A stretch of DNA of 64,000 nucleotides from Oceanobacillus indicireducens (GCF_014647195.1 NZ_BMOS01000004.1:58012-122011), one strand, 5' to 3'. Counted from the stretch's first letter, positions 47,548-56,355 are shown. Numbers and translations are program-made. The notes: generated by a model not told the origin, from the letters alone.

Positions 47548-48765
47548 TTAATCATTCCAAAGTGCTGCGATACCTTCTAAAGAGAACCAACCCGCAATTA
47601 ACGTAATAATGACGGCAAGAATACCAAAAGCAAGTAGCCATGTTGGATGATGGTAATCACCAACAATACTTTTCTTCCGCGATGCAATCAGTACAGCGCC
47701 CAATGTAAGTGGTAAGATCAAGCCATTTAAAGACCCTACAATAACTAAAATGACGACTGGTCTTCCAACAAATACAAATACTAAAGTTGAAAAGGCAATG
47801 AATCCAATAATAATATATTTACTATATTCTGCAAACTTTTTATGGAAAGAACGCAAGAAAGAAACACTTGTATAGGCAGAACCAATTACAGAGGTCAATG
47901 CTGCTGCCCAAATTACGATACCGAATATTTTATATCCGACGTCCCCTAGAGCAATTTGAAATACAGAGGCTGCAGGGTTACTGGCATCAAGTTTATACCC
48001 AGCTGTTACAACACCTAATACCGCGAGAAAAAGAAAGACTCGCATGACACCTGTCGTGAGTATTCCATAGCTAGCTGCTTTTGATACGAGAGACACATGT
48101 TCTTTTCCAGTTACGCCAGCATCAATTAAACGGTGTCCCCCTGCAAATGTAATATAACCCCCGACGGTTCCACCTACTAATGTAACAATTGGAAGGATTA
48201 GGGACCTAAATTCATCCGGAATGAAACTCTTTACTACGGCTTCTCCTACCGGTGGGCTAGTTGTAAACATGACATACCCAACCATCGAAATCATGACTAC
48301 TCCAAGAATAACCACGACAATATCCATAACTTTCCCTGCATCTTTCAATAAAAATATGATAATTGCCAAAATTGCAGTTATGACTGCACCTGTTTCAGCT
48401 GAAACGCCGAACATGACGTTCATTCCAAGTCCCCCACCGGCTACGTTTCCAATATTAAAAGCCAGTCCTCCAATCACGATCAATACCGCAATGAGAGATC
48501 CCAGTCCCGGAAAGACCATATTTGTTACATCTTGTCCGCGTTTTCCCGTTACAACAAGGACACGCCATATATTTAACTGCGCCCCTATATCAATGATGAT
48601 AGAAGCTAAAATGGCAAAACCAAAGCTCGCAAGAAACTGTTCGGTAAATACCGTAGTTTGTGTTAAAAACGCTGGACCAATTGATGATGTTGCCATTAGG
48701 AAGACAGCGCCCAGTATGATTCTCCTACGCCCTACAATTTGATTCCCGGGTTGTAAATTACTCAT
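47548..48765 (-). CDS. Nramp-family-like membrane transporter
   Basis: 405 residues with about 11 membrane segments. Nramp-like features: an N-terminal SSIGPAFLTQTTVFTEQF in TM1 and LASFGFAILASIIIDIGAQL in TM2. In canonical Nramp proteins TM1 has the DPGN metal ligands; here the equivalent stretch is S-I-G-P, so divalent metal transport is doubtful. It is close to the YcsG branch, found with catabolic genes such as those for 5-oxoproline. As last gene of this operon it is likely to import an organic substrate. Its start follows the NHL gene after about 50 bases. Confidence 0.75.
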   Translation of the reverse strand: MSNLQPGNQIVGRRRIILGAVFLMATSSIGPAFLTQTTVFTEQFLASFGFAILASIIIDIGAQLNIWRVLVVTGKRGQDVTNMVFPGLGSLIAVLIVIGGLAFNIGNVAGGGLGMNVMFGVSAETGAVITAILAIIIFLLKDAGKVMDIVVVILGVVMISMVGYVMFTTSPPVGEAVVKSFIPDEFRSLILPIVTLVGGTVGGYITFAGGHRLIDAGVTGKEHVSLVSKAASYGILTTGVMRVFLFLAVLGVVTAGYKLDASNPAASVFQIALGDVGYKIFGIVIWAAALTSVIGSAYTSVSFLRSFHKKFAEYSKYIIIGFIAFSTLVFVFVGRPVVILVIVGSLNGLILPLTLGAVLIASRKKSIVGDYHHPTWLLAFGILAVIITLIAGWFSLEGIAALWND

Positions 48766-48815
48766 TTTCTTTCTCCCTCCACTTCCACTGTGATAAAAAG
48801 TATTAAATAAAACTC

Positions 48816-49652
48816 TTATGAACTTATTATCTCTAACTTTGTAATACTGTCCGGAAACATTTCCGCAATATAAATGGATCCGCTTTCATCAACTGCTATT
48901 CCATGACCGTATATCCCAAAGGTTCGGCACCTTCCTATCAAATTCTGTTTCGAATCAAATAAGTTAAGACTTGGAGTTTGATCCGTTACATAGATATAGC
49001 CTTCTTTATCAAACCATATATCCATCGGGTGATACAGATTCCTCATCTCTTGAAGAAAGGCTCCCTGCTGGTTAAAGATTTGAATTCGATTATTCTCACG
49101 GTCTGTAATATATAAATGATCTTGGCTATCCGCTACAATTGCATGAGGGGTTGAAAATGCTCCTGCATCTGCCCCTTTTTCTCCCCATGTATTCACTAAT
49201 TGCCAATTAGAATCGAAGTGGTGCACGCAACAATTCCCATAACCATCCGTCACATAATAGTGTCCATTTGATGTCATCGCAATGTCCGTTGGATGGTTAA
49301 AAGGTCTTCTCCACGCTCCAGGAAATCGTTTGTCCCCAATACTATCTAGCTTTTCACCAGTATGGTTAAAAAATACGATTCGATGAGAATCACGGTCTAC
49401 TACAAATACTTTATTATCAGGAGTTGTATACAAATAGTGCCCATCAACGATATCCATATCTGTCCAAGAATCAATCAGTTCACCAGTACGATTAAAGATC
49501 AACATAAAAGGTTGGCTTCTCTGTAATACAAAGATTTTTCCCTCATGGTCAATTGTTAATGCCGAAATATTCGTGTAAGAAAGGGAAGTCGGAAGCTTCC
49601 CCCACCCTTTATTTACTTGATACCGCTTCGGACCAAGTCGGAATACATGCAT
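48816..49652 (-). CDS. NHL-repeat beta-propeller protein
   Basis: 278 residues made of five or six NHL-type repeats, for example HPTDIAMTSNGHYYVTDGYG, TPHAIVADSQDHLYITDREN and HPMDIWFDKEGYIYVTDQTP, GHGIAVDESGSIYIAEMFPD. No signal peptide, so it is cytoplasmic. NHL propellers include the peptidyl-alpha-hydroxyglycine lyase catalytic domain, and the size fits that branch, but active-site identity cannot be judged by eye. It sits between DUF2848 and the transporter in a five-gene operon, so an enzymatic role on the operon's substrate is more likely than a scaffold. Confidence 0.85.
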   Translation of the reverse strand: MHVFRLGPKRYQVNKGWGKLPTSLSYTNISALTIDHEGKIFVLQRSQPFMLIFNRTGELIDSWTDMDIVDGHYLYTTPDNKVFVVDRDSHRIVFFNHTGEKLDSIGDKRFPGAWRRPFNHPTDIAMTSNGHYYVTDGYGNCCVHHFDSNWQLVNTWGEKGADAGAFSTPHAIVADSQDHLYITDRENNRIQIFNQQGAFLQEMRNLYHPMDIWFDKEGYIYVTDQTPSLNLFDSKQNLIGRCRTFGIYGHGIAVDESGSIYIAEMFPDSITKLEIISS

Positions 49653-49683
49653 AAAGGAATCACCTCAAATTCTTTCATAAGAA

Positions 49684-50394
49684 TTATACGATTGGCTCAG
49701 TTAGTACATTTACATAATAATGATGTTTAATAGAACGATTTAAAACAGGATCACGTAATTCAAACTCATATTTGTCAGCAAAATCTAGCGTATTTTCCTC
49801 CGTATTTATTGTAGCTGAGAAGAACATATTTCCATCATCTTTTACATTGAGCTTGGAAAAATGCTCCTCCCATTGCTCTGGATTTAACAAATCTGCACAG
49901 GTTCCTTGTTGATAAACCTTTTTTTCTCCCTCAGAAGTTACCCAACAGATCAGTTCTAATTGATTCCAATGGTCTTTTACATCCTCATATTTCCATACAT
50001 CTCCAGCAATCACATTCGGATATGCCTGTTTAGACATTGGTACACTGAATGTTTCTAATTTCCGATCAGTATGATCGCTACCAACAGTGACAAATAACTC
50101 GTCATCATGCCAAATAAGTACGTATTCAATTTCTCCACTTGTTTCGTTATGCTGGACTTGTACTTCTGATGTCGTTGAAACAATATAATCAGAAACAGGG
50201 AAAAGAATCGGAGTTGTGGTAGGAGCCTCCACACCTAATTTCACCAATTCATCAATATGTTCTTGGACTTTTTCCTGGTCACTTCCCGCATATCCAGCAT
50301 TAAATACATGATTAACGTCAAATTCAATTGATTTATTTTCTCCTTGCACATGTAAGCTCAGTTTGTTTTTCATAATAATTCCTCCATTATTCAT
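49684..50394 (-). CDS. DUF2848 domain-containing protein
   Basis: 236 residues, full length for DUF2848. Landmarks are VFNAGYAGSDQEKVQEHIDE, PTTTPILFPVSDYIVSTTSE, ELFVTVGSDHTDRKLETFSV and the C-terminal FELRDPVLNRSIKHHYYVNV. The conserved GSDHTDR and LRDP stretches suggest an enzyme, perhaps with an FAH-like hydrolase/decarboxylase fold; that fold guess is inference. No characterised member is known to me. The true start may be the second ATG (MKNKLSLHVQ) at 50373; AGGAATTATT lies before it. Linked to nitrilase and NHL genes. Confidence 0.8.
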   Translation of the reverse strand: MNNGGIIMKNKLSLHVQGENKSIEFDVNHVFNAGYAGSDQEKVQEHIDELVKLGVEAPTTTPILFPVSDYIVSTTSEVQVQHNETSGEIEYVLIWHDDELFVTVGSDHTDRKLETFSVPMSKQAYPNVIAGDVWKYEDVKDHWNQLELICWVTSEGEKKVYQQGTCADLLNPEQWEEHFSKLNVKDDGNMFFSATINTEENTLDFADKYEFELRDPVLNRSIKHHYYVNVLTEPIV

Positions 50395-50405
50395 ATTTTT
50401 ATTTA

Positions 50406-51191
50406 TTAATATAGTTTCGGTACTCTGCTAGAGAAAACCGGAACACTTTCTCTAATCTTAGGGACAGCATCTAAATCTAGCGTCGCAATGAGCGTCTCTT
50501 CCTTTACCTCACTTCCAACTTTTATTACATCCCCCCAAGGATCAATAATCATCGATGTCCCCGCAAAGGTCTCGGTATCATTAGAGCCAGTAATATTAGA
50601 AGATACAATGAACATTTGATTCTCAATCGCCCTAGCTAATTGCAGATATTTCCAATGGTTTTTTCTAATTAATGGCCATTCGGCAACAACATGCAAGATT
50701 TGGGCACCCTCCAAGGCAAGCTTCCTCGCAAGTTCAGGAAACCTCAAATCATAGCAAATGATAACCCCCATCTTGATTCCTTCCAGTTCAAATGTTTCTA
50801 TCTGGTTTGTACCACCAGTTAAATATTTATGTTCATTAAGCATTGGTACTAAATGTATTTTGTCATATCTATGCACAACAGCTCCTTCTCGGTTTATTAC
50901 TAGACTTGTGTTATATATTTTCCCTTCTTTTTTGTTTGCAATTGAACCCCCGACAATATTTACATGATGCTGTTTTGCTAGTTTCTGCAGCAAGGACTGA
51001 GTTGGCTCGTTATCTTCATCGGCAAGCTTGTCCAATTCTGCTAGTGTAAAACCGGTGTTCCACATTTCCGGAAGTACAAGAACATCGGGTTTTTCTTTTT
51101 CCATCGTTTCATTAATCCAACTACTCACTTTCTCCCTATTTTCTTGCGGGTTACCAACAATAAGATTCATTTGATAAACTGCATATTTCAT
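50406..51191 (-). CDS. Nitrilase-superfamily carbon-nitrogen hydrolase
   Basis: 261 residues. The catalytic triad is visible: Glu42 in VLPEMWNTGF, Lys111 in YDKIHLVPM and Cys146 in GVIICYDLRFPEL. The sequence resembles omega-amidase/YafV-like amidases rather than true nitrilases. It should hydrolyse a small amide in the cytoplasm, releasing ammonia. It is the second gene of the GntR-led operon, 17 bases after the regulator, and probably releases ammonia from the operon's substrate or intermediate. Confidence 0.9.
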   Translation of the reverse strand: MKYAVYQMNLIVGNPQENREKVSSWINETMEKEKPDVLVLPEMWNTGFTLAELDKLADEDNEPTQSLLQKLAKQHHVNIVGGSIANKKEGKIYNTSLVINREGAVVHRYDKIHLVPMLNEHKYLTGGTNQIETFELEGIKMGVIICYDLRFPELARKLALEGAQILHVVAEWPLIRKNHWKYLQLARAIENQMFIVSSNITGSNDTETFAGTSMIIDPWGDVIKVGSEVKEETLIATLDLDAVPKIRESVPVFSSRVPKLY

Positions 51192-51207
51192 TCTTTAACC
51201 CCCTGTT

Positions 51208-51882
51208 TTAATTACTACTTTTGTCCATACTATTATAGGATTTCATCGTATTATCCAAATGTAGAAGTAAAGCTGTTTTTGCATCTTCAATATTTTTAGC
51301 TTCTATAGCCATGAGAATCGCTTCATGCTCTTCAATTACTTCGTGCATTCTTCCTTTTTTCCTGATGGCCCGATGGCCAATCAAAACAGTTAGATCATGT
51401 AATCTCATGAAGAATTCTTCTATTAAAAAATAGTTAGTTCCCCGAATAATTTGATTGTGGAATTTTTGATCCAACTTCATAAAAAGTTGCTTATTCTCCT
51501 TACTAACTGTCTCTCTTTGTTCCAACAAAATGTGCTTTAATTCCTGAACCTGTTCTTCTGTAACCACTTTCAAAAAATCCATCAATACTTCTTTTTCGAT
51601 AGCTCTTCGAAGGATAAAGATCTGATTAATTTCTGTTTTTGAAAATCCTCTTACCTTTACTCCTTTCCTTGGCACCGTTTGCAGTAAGCCGTCGTAAACC
51701 AAACCCTGAACCGCCTCTCTGACAGGAGTTCTTGAAATACCTAGTACTTTCGCAAAGTCTTCCTCTGTATAAAATTCCTCAAAATCCAGCTGGTTTGAAA
51801 GTATAGCAGATTTCAATTCTTTGTATGCAATTTCGAAAACTGTTTCTCTTTTAATAGATTTACCAAAATTAAGCTTACTCAT
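51208..51882 (-). CDS. GntR-family (FCD) transcriptional regulator
   Basis: 224 residues from the ATG at 51882 (AGAGGGGTAACGAA upstream); longer frames run into the operator and are unlikely. Winged helix: AYKELKSAILSNQLDFEEFY, KVLGISRTPVREAVQGLVYD and VPRKGVKVRGFS. The FCD domain carries LDQKFHNQIIRGTNYFLIEE. First gene of the operon, directly behind a long perfect inverted repeat, so it likely represses itself and the four enzyme and transporter genes. Confidence 0.92.
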   Translation of the reverse strand: MSKLNFGKSIKRETVFEIAYKELKSAILSNQLDFEEFYTEEDFAKVLGISRTPVREAVQGLVYDGLLQTVPRKGVKVRGFSKTEINQIFILRRAIEKEVLMDFLKVVTEEQVQELKHILLEQRETVSKENKQLFMKLDQKFHNQIIRGTNYFLIEEFFMRLHDLTVLIGHRAIRKKGRMHEVIEEHEAILMAIEAKNIEDAKTALLLHLDNTMKSYNSMDKSSN

Positions 51883-51900
51883 TTCGTTACCCCTCTGCGA

Positions 51901-51936
51901 ATCTTTATGTATACATAATACAGTATACATAAAGAT
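51901..51936. promoter_or_regulatory. Autoregulatory operator of the nitrilase operon
   Basis: ATCTTTATGTATAC (51901-51914) and its exact complement (51923-51936), a 14-bp perfect inverted repeat separated by 8 bases. The left arm extends into a smaller palindrome, ATGTATACAT. It lies about 20 bases before the gntR start. Confidence 0.75.
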
Positions 51937-52147
51937 AAGTAAAGATATAATAATATGAATACTTTATTTTTTCTCTCCCTTGCCTCTTATGATTATCAGC
52001 GATTAATTAATAATCGAGCCAGGCTCAAGAAAATAATAATACCTTTCTTAAAAAAGGTAAAAACATACACAAGCAATCGTATTTTTATTTGAGATTAAGC
52101 AGACATCCCGCCCTTCACCTGAACCAACAAAAATCGGCCCTTTTTCA
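51937..52147. other. Gene-free divergent intergenic region
   Basis: AT-rich spacer between the GntR operator and the opuF promoter. No gene or strong hairpin seen. Confidence 0.4.
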
Positions 52148-52176
52148 TTGAGCTTTCACCAAACTCCCATTACACT
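52148..52176 (+). promoter_or_regulatory. Candidate promoter of the opuF-like operon
   Basis: TTGAGC (52148-52153), 17-base spacer, TACACT (52171-52176). Confidence 0.5.
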
Positions 52177-52222
52177 TAAATGAAAGTCAAAGAACTCCTA
52201 TACAGAAAGGATAATTTTCCCA

Positions 52223-53182
52223 ATGATTTCTTTTGAAAATGTTTCAAAAAAATATAATGGCGGTACGCCTGCAGTGGATTCCATCAACTTTACAGTTAAT
52301 AAAGGGGAATTTTTAGTATTAATTGGTCCGAGTGGCAGCGGAAAGACGACGACATTAAAAATGATCAATCGCCTCATTCCCCTGACAACAGGAACCATTT
52401 ATATGAATGGAAAAAGGATTAGCGACTATAAAATAGATGAACTTCGCTGGAATATCGGTTATGTTTTACAGCAAATTGCGTTATTTCCCCATATGACGAT
52501 AGAGGAAAATATTGCAATTGTGCCCGAGCTCAAACAATGGAACAAAGAAAAAATCCGCAATCGTGTAACTGAATTATTGGATATGGTTGGTCTTGATCCT
52601 ATTTTGTACCGGAACCGGAGACCTGACGAACTTTCTGGTGGTGAGCAGCAACGAGTTGGCGTTGTCCGTGCTTTAGCAGCCGATCCGGAAATCATTTTAA
52701 TGGACGAACCTTTCAGTGCATTAGACCCGATCAGTCGGGAAAAATTGCAGGAGGATATCATTCATTTGCAGCGTACCATTAAGAAAACAATTGTATTTGT
52801 TACACATGATATTCAAGAAGCACTGAAACTAGCGGATCGGATTTGTTTAATGAAGGAAGGGAAAATCATTCAGTTAGGAACACCAGATGAACTAATAAAC
52901 GAGCCAGCGAACGACTTTGTCCGAGATTTCGTTGGGAATGCCGGCCATCCAGGGACAGATTTTGATTTGGAAAAATTTATTCATCCCCTGCCGAATCTGA
53001 CAGGACAGGAAGCTCCTACTATTTCCATCCAAGCAACATTGGCCGAAGTGTTAGAGCGTTTATCCGACCATGATTCTCTTTCCGTAGAAAAAAACGGAGT
53101 TCCGATTGGGATTGTGAATCGGCAAATCATGATCGATTATCTCTCCCAACAGGTAGCGAAAGGGGGAAATAGCGATGAATAA
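52223..53182 (+). CDS. opuFA: Osmoprotectant ABC transporter ATP-binding protein (OpuFA/OpuCA-like)
   Basis: 319 residues. ATPase motifs: Walker A GPSGSGKTTT near residue 37, Q-loop LQQIALFPHMT, signature ELSGGEQQRVGVVRA and Walker B ILMDEPFSALDP. The last ~70 residues form a single CBS-like domain (SIQATLAEVLERLSDHDSL), as in glycine betaine/carnitine/choline importers of the OpuA/OpuC type, where it senses ionic strength. It overlaps the next gene by 8 bases. Probably osmotically induced. Confidence 0.9.
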   Translation: MISFENVSKKYNGGTPAVDSINFTVNKGEFLVLIGPSGSGKTTTLKMINRLIPLTTGTIYMNGKRISDYKIDELRWNIGYVLQQIALFPHMTIEENIAIVPELKQWNKEKIRNRVTELLDMVGLDPILYRNRRPDELSGGEQQRVGVVRALAADPEIILMDEPFSALDPISREKLQEDIIHLQRTIKKTIVFVTHDIQEALKLADRICLMKEGKIIQLGTPDELINEPANDFVRDFVGNAGHPGTDFDLEKFIHPLPNLTGQEAPTISIQATLAEVLERLSDHDSLSVEKNGVPIGIVNRQIMIDYLSQQVAKGGNSDE

Positions 53183-54695
53183 CATGATCGAAGTATTCCA
53201 AAACCGCCAGCATGAACTATTTCAAGCGCTCATCGAACATATTCAGATTTCATTTATTGCGCTCTTTTTTGCTGTCTTAATAGCTGTACCACTCGGTATT
53301 TATTTAACGAAAAAGCTTCGTTTTGCGGAGAGTATTATTGGGATTGCTGCGATGCTGCAGACGATTCCTTCCTTAGCATTACTCGGACTCTTCATTCCAT
53401 TGCTAGGGATTGGTAAAATTCCCGCTATTATTGCCTTAGTCATCTATGCCTTACTTCCTATTCTCCGCAACACGTACACTGGAATTAAAGAAGTGGATTC
53501 CTCTTTAATTGAAGCGGCGATGGCAATGGGAATGAACACAAGGAAAAGATTGTTGAAAGTGGAACTACCACTTGCAATGCCGGTGATTATGGCAGGTATT
53601 CGGACGGCGATGGTATTAATTATTGGAACTGCAACCCTTGCTGCATTAATCGGTGCAGGAGGTTTAGGAGATCTGATCCTGCTTGGAATCGATCGCAATA
53701 ATTCTGCACTTATTTTACTTGGAGCGATTCCAGCAGCAATACTTGCTATATTATTTGACCTCGTGTTACGCGGCATCCAAAAACTTTCGTATAAAAAGAC
53801 TCTCGTCACAATTGGAATCATCGTTGTCTTCACTTTCGGTGTATCCGTGATCCCCAATTGGCTCGGTGGAGACGAAGATACGATCGTAATTGGGGGTAAA
53901 TTAGGTTCCGAGCCAGAGATTTTAATTAATATGTATAAAATCCTAATCGAAGACGAAACCGATTTGAACGTGGAATTAGAACCTAGTCTTGGGAAAACAA
54001 CCTTTTTATTTAATGCTTTGGAATCAGGAAATATCGATATTTATCCAGAATTTACAGGAACGGCAATAACGCAATTTCTGGATGAGACCCCAGTAAGTAA
54101 TGATAAGGAAGAAGTATACGAACAGGCCAGATCCGGATTACTAAAGAATAACGATTTAGTCTTGCTAGAACCGATGGATTATAATAATACGTATACATTA
54201 GCTGTATCTAAAGTCTTTGCCGAGGAGCATAACGTAAAATCAATCTCTGATTTACAGGGATTAGAAAACGAGGTAAAAGCCGGATTCACTTTGGAATTTA
54301 CGGATCGCGAAGATGGGTATGTTGGTATTCAAGAACTTTATAATCTCGAATTTCCTAATCTCGTAACAATGGAACCGAAGCTGCGTTATACGGCGATTGA
54401 GCAGGGAGATATTAATGTATTAGATGCTTATTCTACGGATAGTGAGTTGAGACGCTATAATCTTACCGTATTGGAAGACGATCTAGAATTATTCCCTCCT
54501 TATCAAGGTGCCGCCTTGCTGAGAAGTGAAACGCTCGAGGAATATCCTGAACTGGAAGGTATCTTAAATCAGTTAGCCGGGAAAATAACGGATGACGAGA
54601 TGCGGGAGATGAATTATCAGGTGACTGTCGAAGGAAGAAGTGCTGCGGAAGTGGCGCGGGAGTTTTTAGAGAATGAAGTGCTCCATACAAACTAA
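53175..54695 (+). CDS. opuFB: Fused osmoprotectant ABC permease and substrate-binding protein (OpuFB-like)
   Basis: 506 residues. The N-terminal ~220 form the permease: six hydrophobic segments, with the EAAMAMGMNTRKRLLKVELP coupling loop and LIGAGGLGDLILLGIDRNN. From about residue 235 (TIVIGGKLGSEPEILINMYK) the C-terminal half is an extracellular glycine-betaine-type binding domain: DIYPEFTGTAITQFLDETP is the OpuAC/OpuCC signature. This fusion, paired with one ATPase, is the OpuF/BilE layout and imports compatible solutes such as betaine. A long perfect terminator follows. Confidence 0.92.
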   Translation: MNNMIEVFQNRQHELFQALIEHIQISFIALFFAVLIAVPLGIYLTKKLRFAESIIGIAAMLQTIPSLALLGLFIPLLGIGKIPAIIALVIYALLPILRNTYTGIKEVDSSLIEAAMAMGMNTRKRLLKVELPLAMPVIMAGIRTAMVLIIGTATLAALIGAGGLGDLILLGIDRNNSALILLGAIPAAILAILFDLVLRGIQKLSYKKTLVTIGIIVVFTFGVSVIPNWLGGDEDTIVIGGKLGSEPEILINMYKILIEDETDLNVELEPSLGKTTFLFNALESGNIDIYPEFTGTAITQFLDETPVSNDKEEVYEQARSGLLKNNDLVLLEPMDYNNTYTLAVSKVFAEEHNVKSISDLQGLENEVKAGFTLEFTDREDGYVGIQELYNLEFPNLVTMEPKLRYTAIEQGDINVLDAYSTDSELRRYNLTVLEDDLELFPPYQGAALLRSETLEEYPELEGILNQLAGKITDDEMREMNYQVTVEGRSAAEVAREFLENEVLHTN

Positions 54696-54698
54696 AGC

Positions 54699-54736
54699 AG
54701 AAAATCGGTTTCTTCACTGTTAGAAACCGATTTTCT
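54699..54736 (+). terminator. Terminator of the opuF-like operon
   Basis: 15-bp perfect stem AGAAAATCGGTTTCT / complement with an 8-base loop and T-rich end. Confidence 0.85.
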
Positions 54737-54760
54737 ATGTATTCCTTGATTAATTAAAGT

Positions 54761-55270
54761 TTAGGATAATTTCGCTAAAATTTCCCGAATAAAAGCAGGT
54801 TCATCCTTAGGTGTACGTGAGGTAATCAAATTTTCACTAACTACAACTTCTTTATCGTGGTAGGCCGCACCTGCTAGTTTTACATCATCACGAATTCCGA
54901 TGAAGCATGTTGCTTCCTTTCCTTTTAGAACGTCAGCACTAATCATGACCTGTGGTCCATGACAAATACCAGCAATTAATTTGTCGTTTTGATTGATTTC
55001 CTTCACAAAGCGAACAACGTCATCATTTACACGCAATGCTTCCGGAGCACCTCCACCTGGTATAATAACCGCATCAAAATCGTCAGCCTTTGCCTCAGAT
55101 GCCCCAAGATCAGCAGTATAGGAGATTGTTCCTTTTTTCCCATCACAGCGTGCACCTTTTTCCAAACCAATAATGACTGTTTCGTGCCCTGCTTCTTTAA
55201 CAGCTTCATATGGATTTTTCATTTCAGAATCCTCAAAGCCACTTGCTAAAAGAAATGCTACCTTAGCCAA
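54761..55270 (-). CDS. DJ-1/PfpI-family protein (YfkM-like)
   Basis: 169 residues with the class-I amidotransferase-like fold. The nucleophile elbow is LIAGICHGPQVMISA with the reactive Cys-His, and the start KVAFLLASGFEDSEMKNPYE carries the family's conserved Glu. Members such as YfkM/YraA are stress proteins with proposed deglycase or chaperone-like activity. The start is TTG with GGAGGT upstream. Single gene. Confidence 0.9.
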   Translation of the reverse strand: MAKVAFLLASGFEDSEMKNPYEAVKEAGHETVIIGLEKGARCDGKKGTISYTADLGASEAKADDFDAVIIPGGGAPEALRVNDDVVRFVKEINQNDKLIAGICHGPQVMISADVLKGKEATCFIGIRDDVKLAGAAYHDKEVVVSENLITSRTPKDEPAFIREILAKLS

Positions 55271-55490
55271 ATTAACTACCTCCAGTTTAAATTTATTTAC
55301 AAGGTTATTTTAATTTACGAGCAAGAAATTAGCAAAACAACTGCTTCAGGTAAAACCGGATTATAGTAAACTTTATTATAAAAAGTGATTGCGTATGCAG
55401 GCGAATCATTATATATGTTGATGCTAGTATAGTTTCATGGACACATCTAAGTTAAATTTTATACAATGAATTTCAAGGAGGATGTGTCCA

Positions 55491-55575
55491 ATGATTACAA
55501 AAAATAATGGTAAACGATATAACGATGATTTTAAAAAAATGATTATCGATCTTTATCATTCTGGAAGTTCTGTAG
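55491..55575 (+). mobile_element. IS3-family transposase (OrfA) fragment
   Basis: A start with AAGGAGGATGTG is followed by [20 protein letters not shown] and LYHSGSSV, the helix-turn-helix start of IS3/IS150-type OrfA. After about 28 codons the sequence turns into a ribokinase on the other strand. The rest of the IS is gone. The sequence before it (55437-55490) may be the old IS left end. Confidence 0.7.
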
Positions 55576-55794
55576 GATATCCTTTCCAAACTGATCATCC
55601 CCAACCGCACCAATCATGGTAACTTCAGCTCCTAATCTTGCAGCGGCTATTGCTTGATTGGCGCCTTTACCACCGTGATAAGTTTTAAATTCTCCACCTA
55701 AAACGGTTTCACCTTGTTCAGGGAATTCTTTAGCAGTCGTGACCATATCAATATTAATACTTCCCACGACACAAACTGCCGGTTGCTTTTCCAT
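55576..55794 (-). pseudogene. rbsK: Truncated ribokinase, N-terminal part
   Basis: About 73 codons of ribokinase: [40 protein letters not shown] and [20 protein letters not shown]. GSINxD and GGKGANQA are substrate-binding motifs of the PfkB family. The gene stops at the junction with the IS3 fragment, losing the C-terminal ~220 residues with the ATP site and catalytic Asp. Its promoter and two operators upstream look intact. Confidence 0.85.
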
Positions 55795-56008
55795 ATGATC
55801 ACCTCTCTCTCGTAATTAGTTGATTTTATATTTTTCCGATGGGATCTTTTTATTCGGTTTTCCTATGTTTTGGATATATCCACGTTGTAAAAAGCCGTTT
55901 AAAATTAATTATCTTACTGTACTTCATCTAAATAGCCTTCAAGCCTTTCAACATACCCCCTGGAAACAGCTGCTATTTCGGCGACATCAAGGATACTTTA
56001 ACCATATG

Positions 56009-56022
56009 TGTAACGGGTTACA
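56009..56022. promoter_or_regulatory. LacI/RbsR-type operator 1 for the ribokinase gene
   Basis: TGTAACGGGTTACA, near-perfect palindrome of LacI-family type. A second copy lies 46 bases away. Confidence 0.65.
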
Positions 56023-56054
56023 TATAGATGAAAAAACTTGGGTTCGCATATTTG

Positions 56055-56068
56055 TGTAACCCGTTACA
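56055..56068. promoter_or_regulatory. LacI/RbsR-type operator 2 for the ribokinase gene
   Basis: TGTAACCCGTTACA, the reverse complement of operator 1. It lies just downstream of the -10 on the minus strand, so a bound repressor would cover the transcription start. Confidence 0.65.
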
Positions 56069-56071
56069 TAT

Positions 56072-56100
56072 AGAATAATACTGTTATAAAAAAATGTCAA
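56072..56100 (-). promoter_or_regulatory. Promoter of the ribokinase gene
   Basis: TTGACA (56095-56100), 17-base spacer, TATTCT (56072-56077): consensus -35 and good spacing. Confidence 0.7.
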
Positions 56101-56355
56101 ATTATTTTTTAAATAAAAAGGCAAAGTTATATTAAAGTCACAAGTTATTTTGCAATTTTGCTAGGGAGGAAATATATTTTTCCGCCCCAGTTTGGCCAAA
56201 TAATAGTGGAGAAACAGCACATTCCTATACAGATGATGATGAACTCCTTTATCAGTAGGTACAGATGTATCGAGCATTTTTCTCCCAATTTAACTTTTTA
56301 TTAAAGTGAAAAATCCTTAAGTTCCAGTTTTCTTAATTCAAGGCTGTTCAGTAAT
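56101..56355. other. Gene-free stretch
   Basis: Between the ribokinase promoter and the small gene's terminator I see no gene. A GGGAGGAAATATA at 56163 looks like a ribosome site but is not followed by an open frame. Confidence 0.4.
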
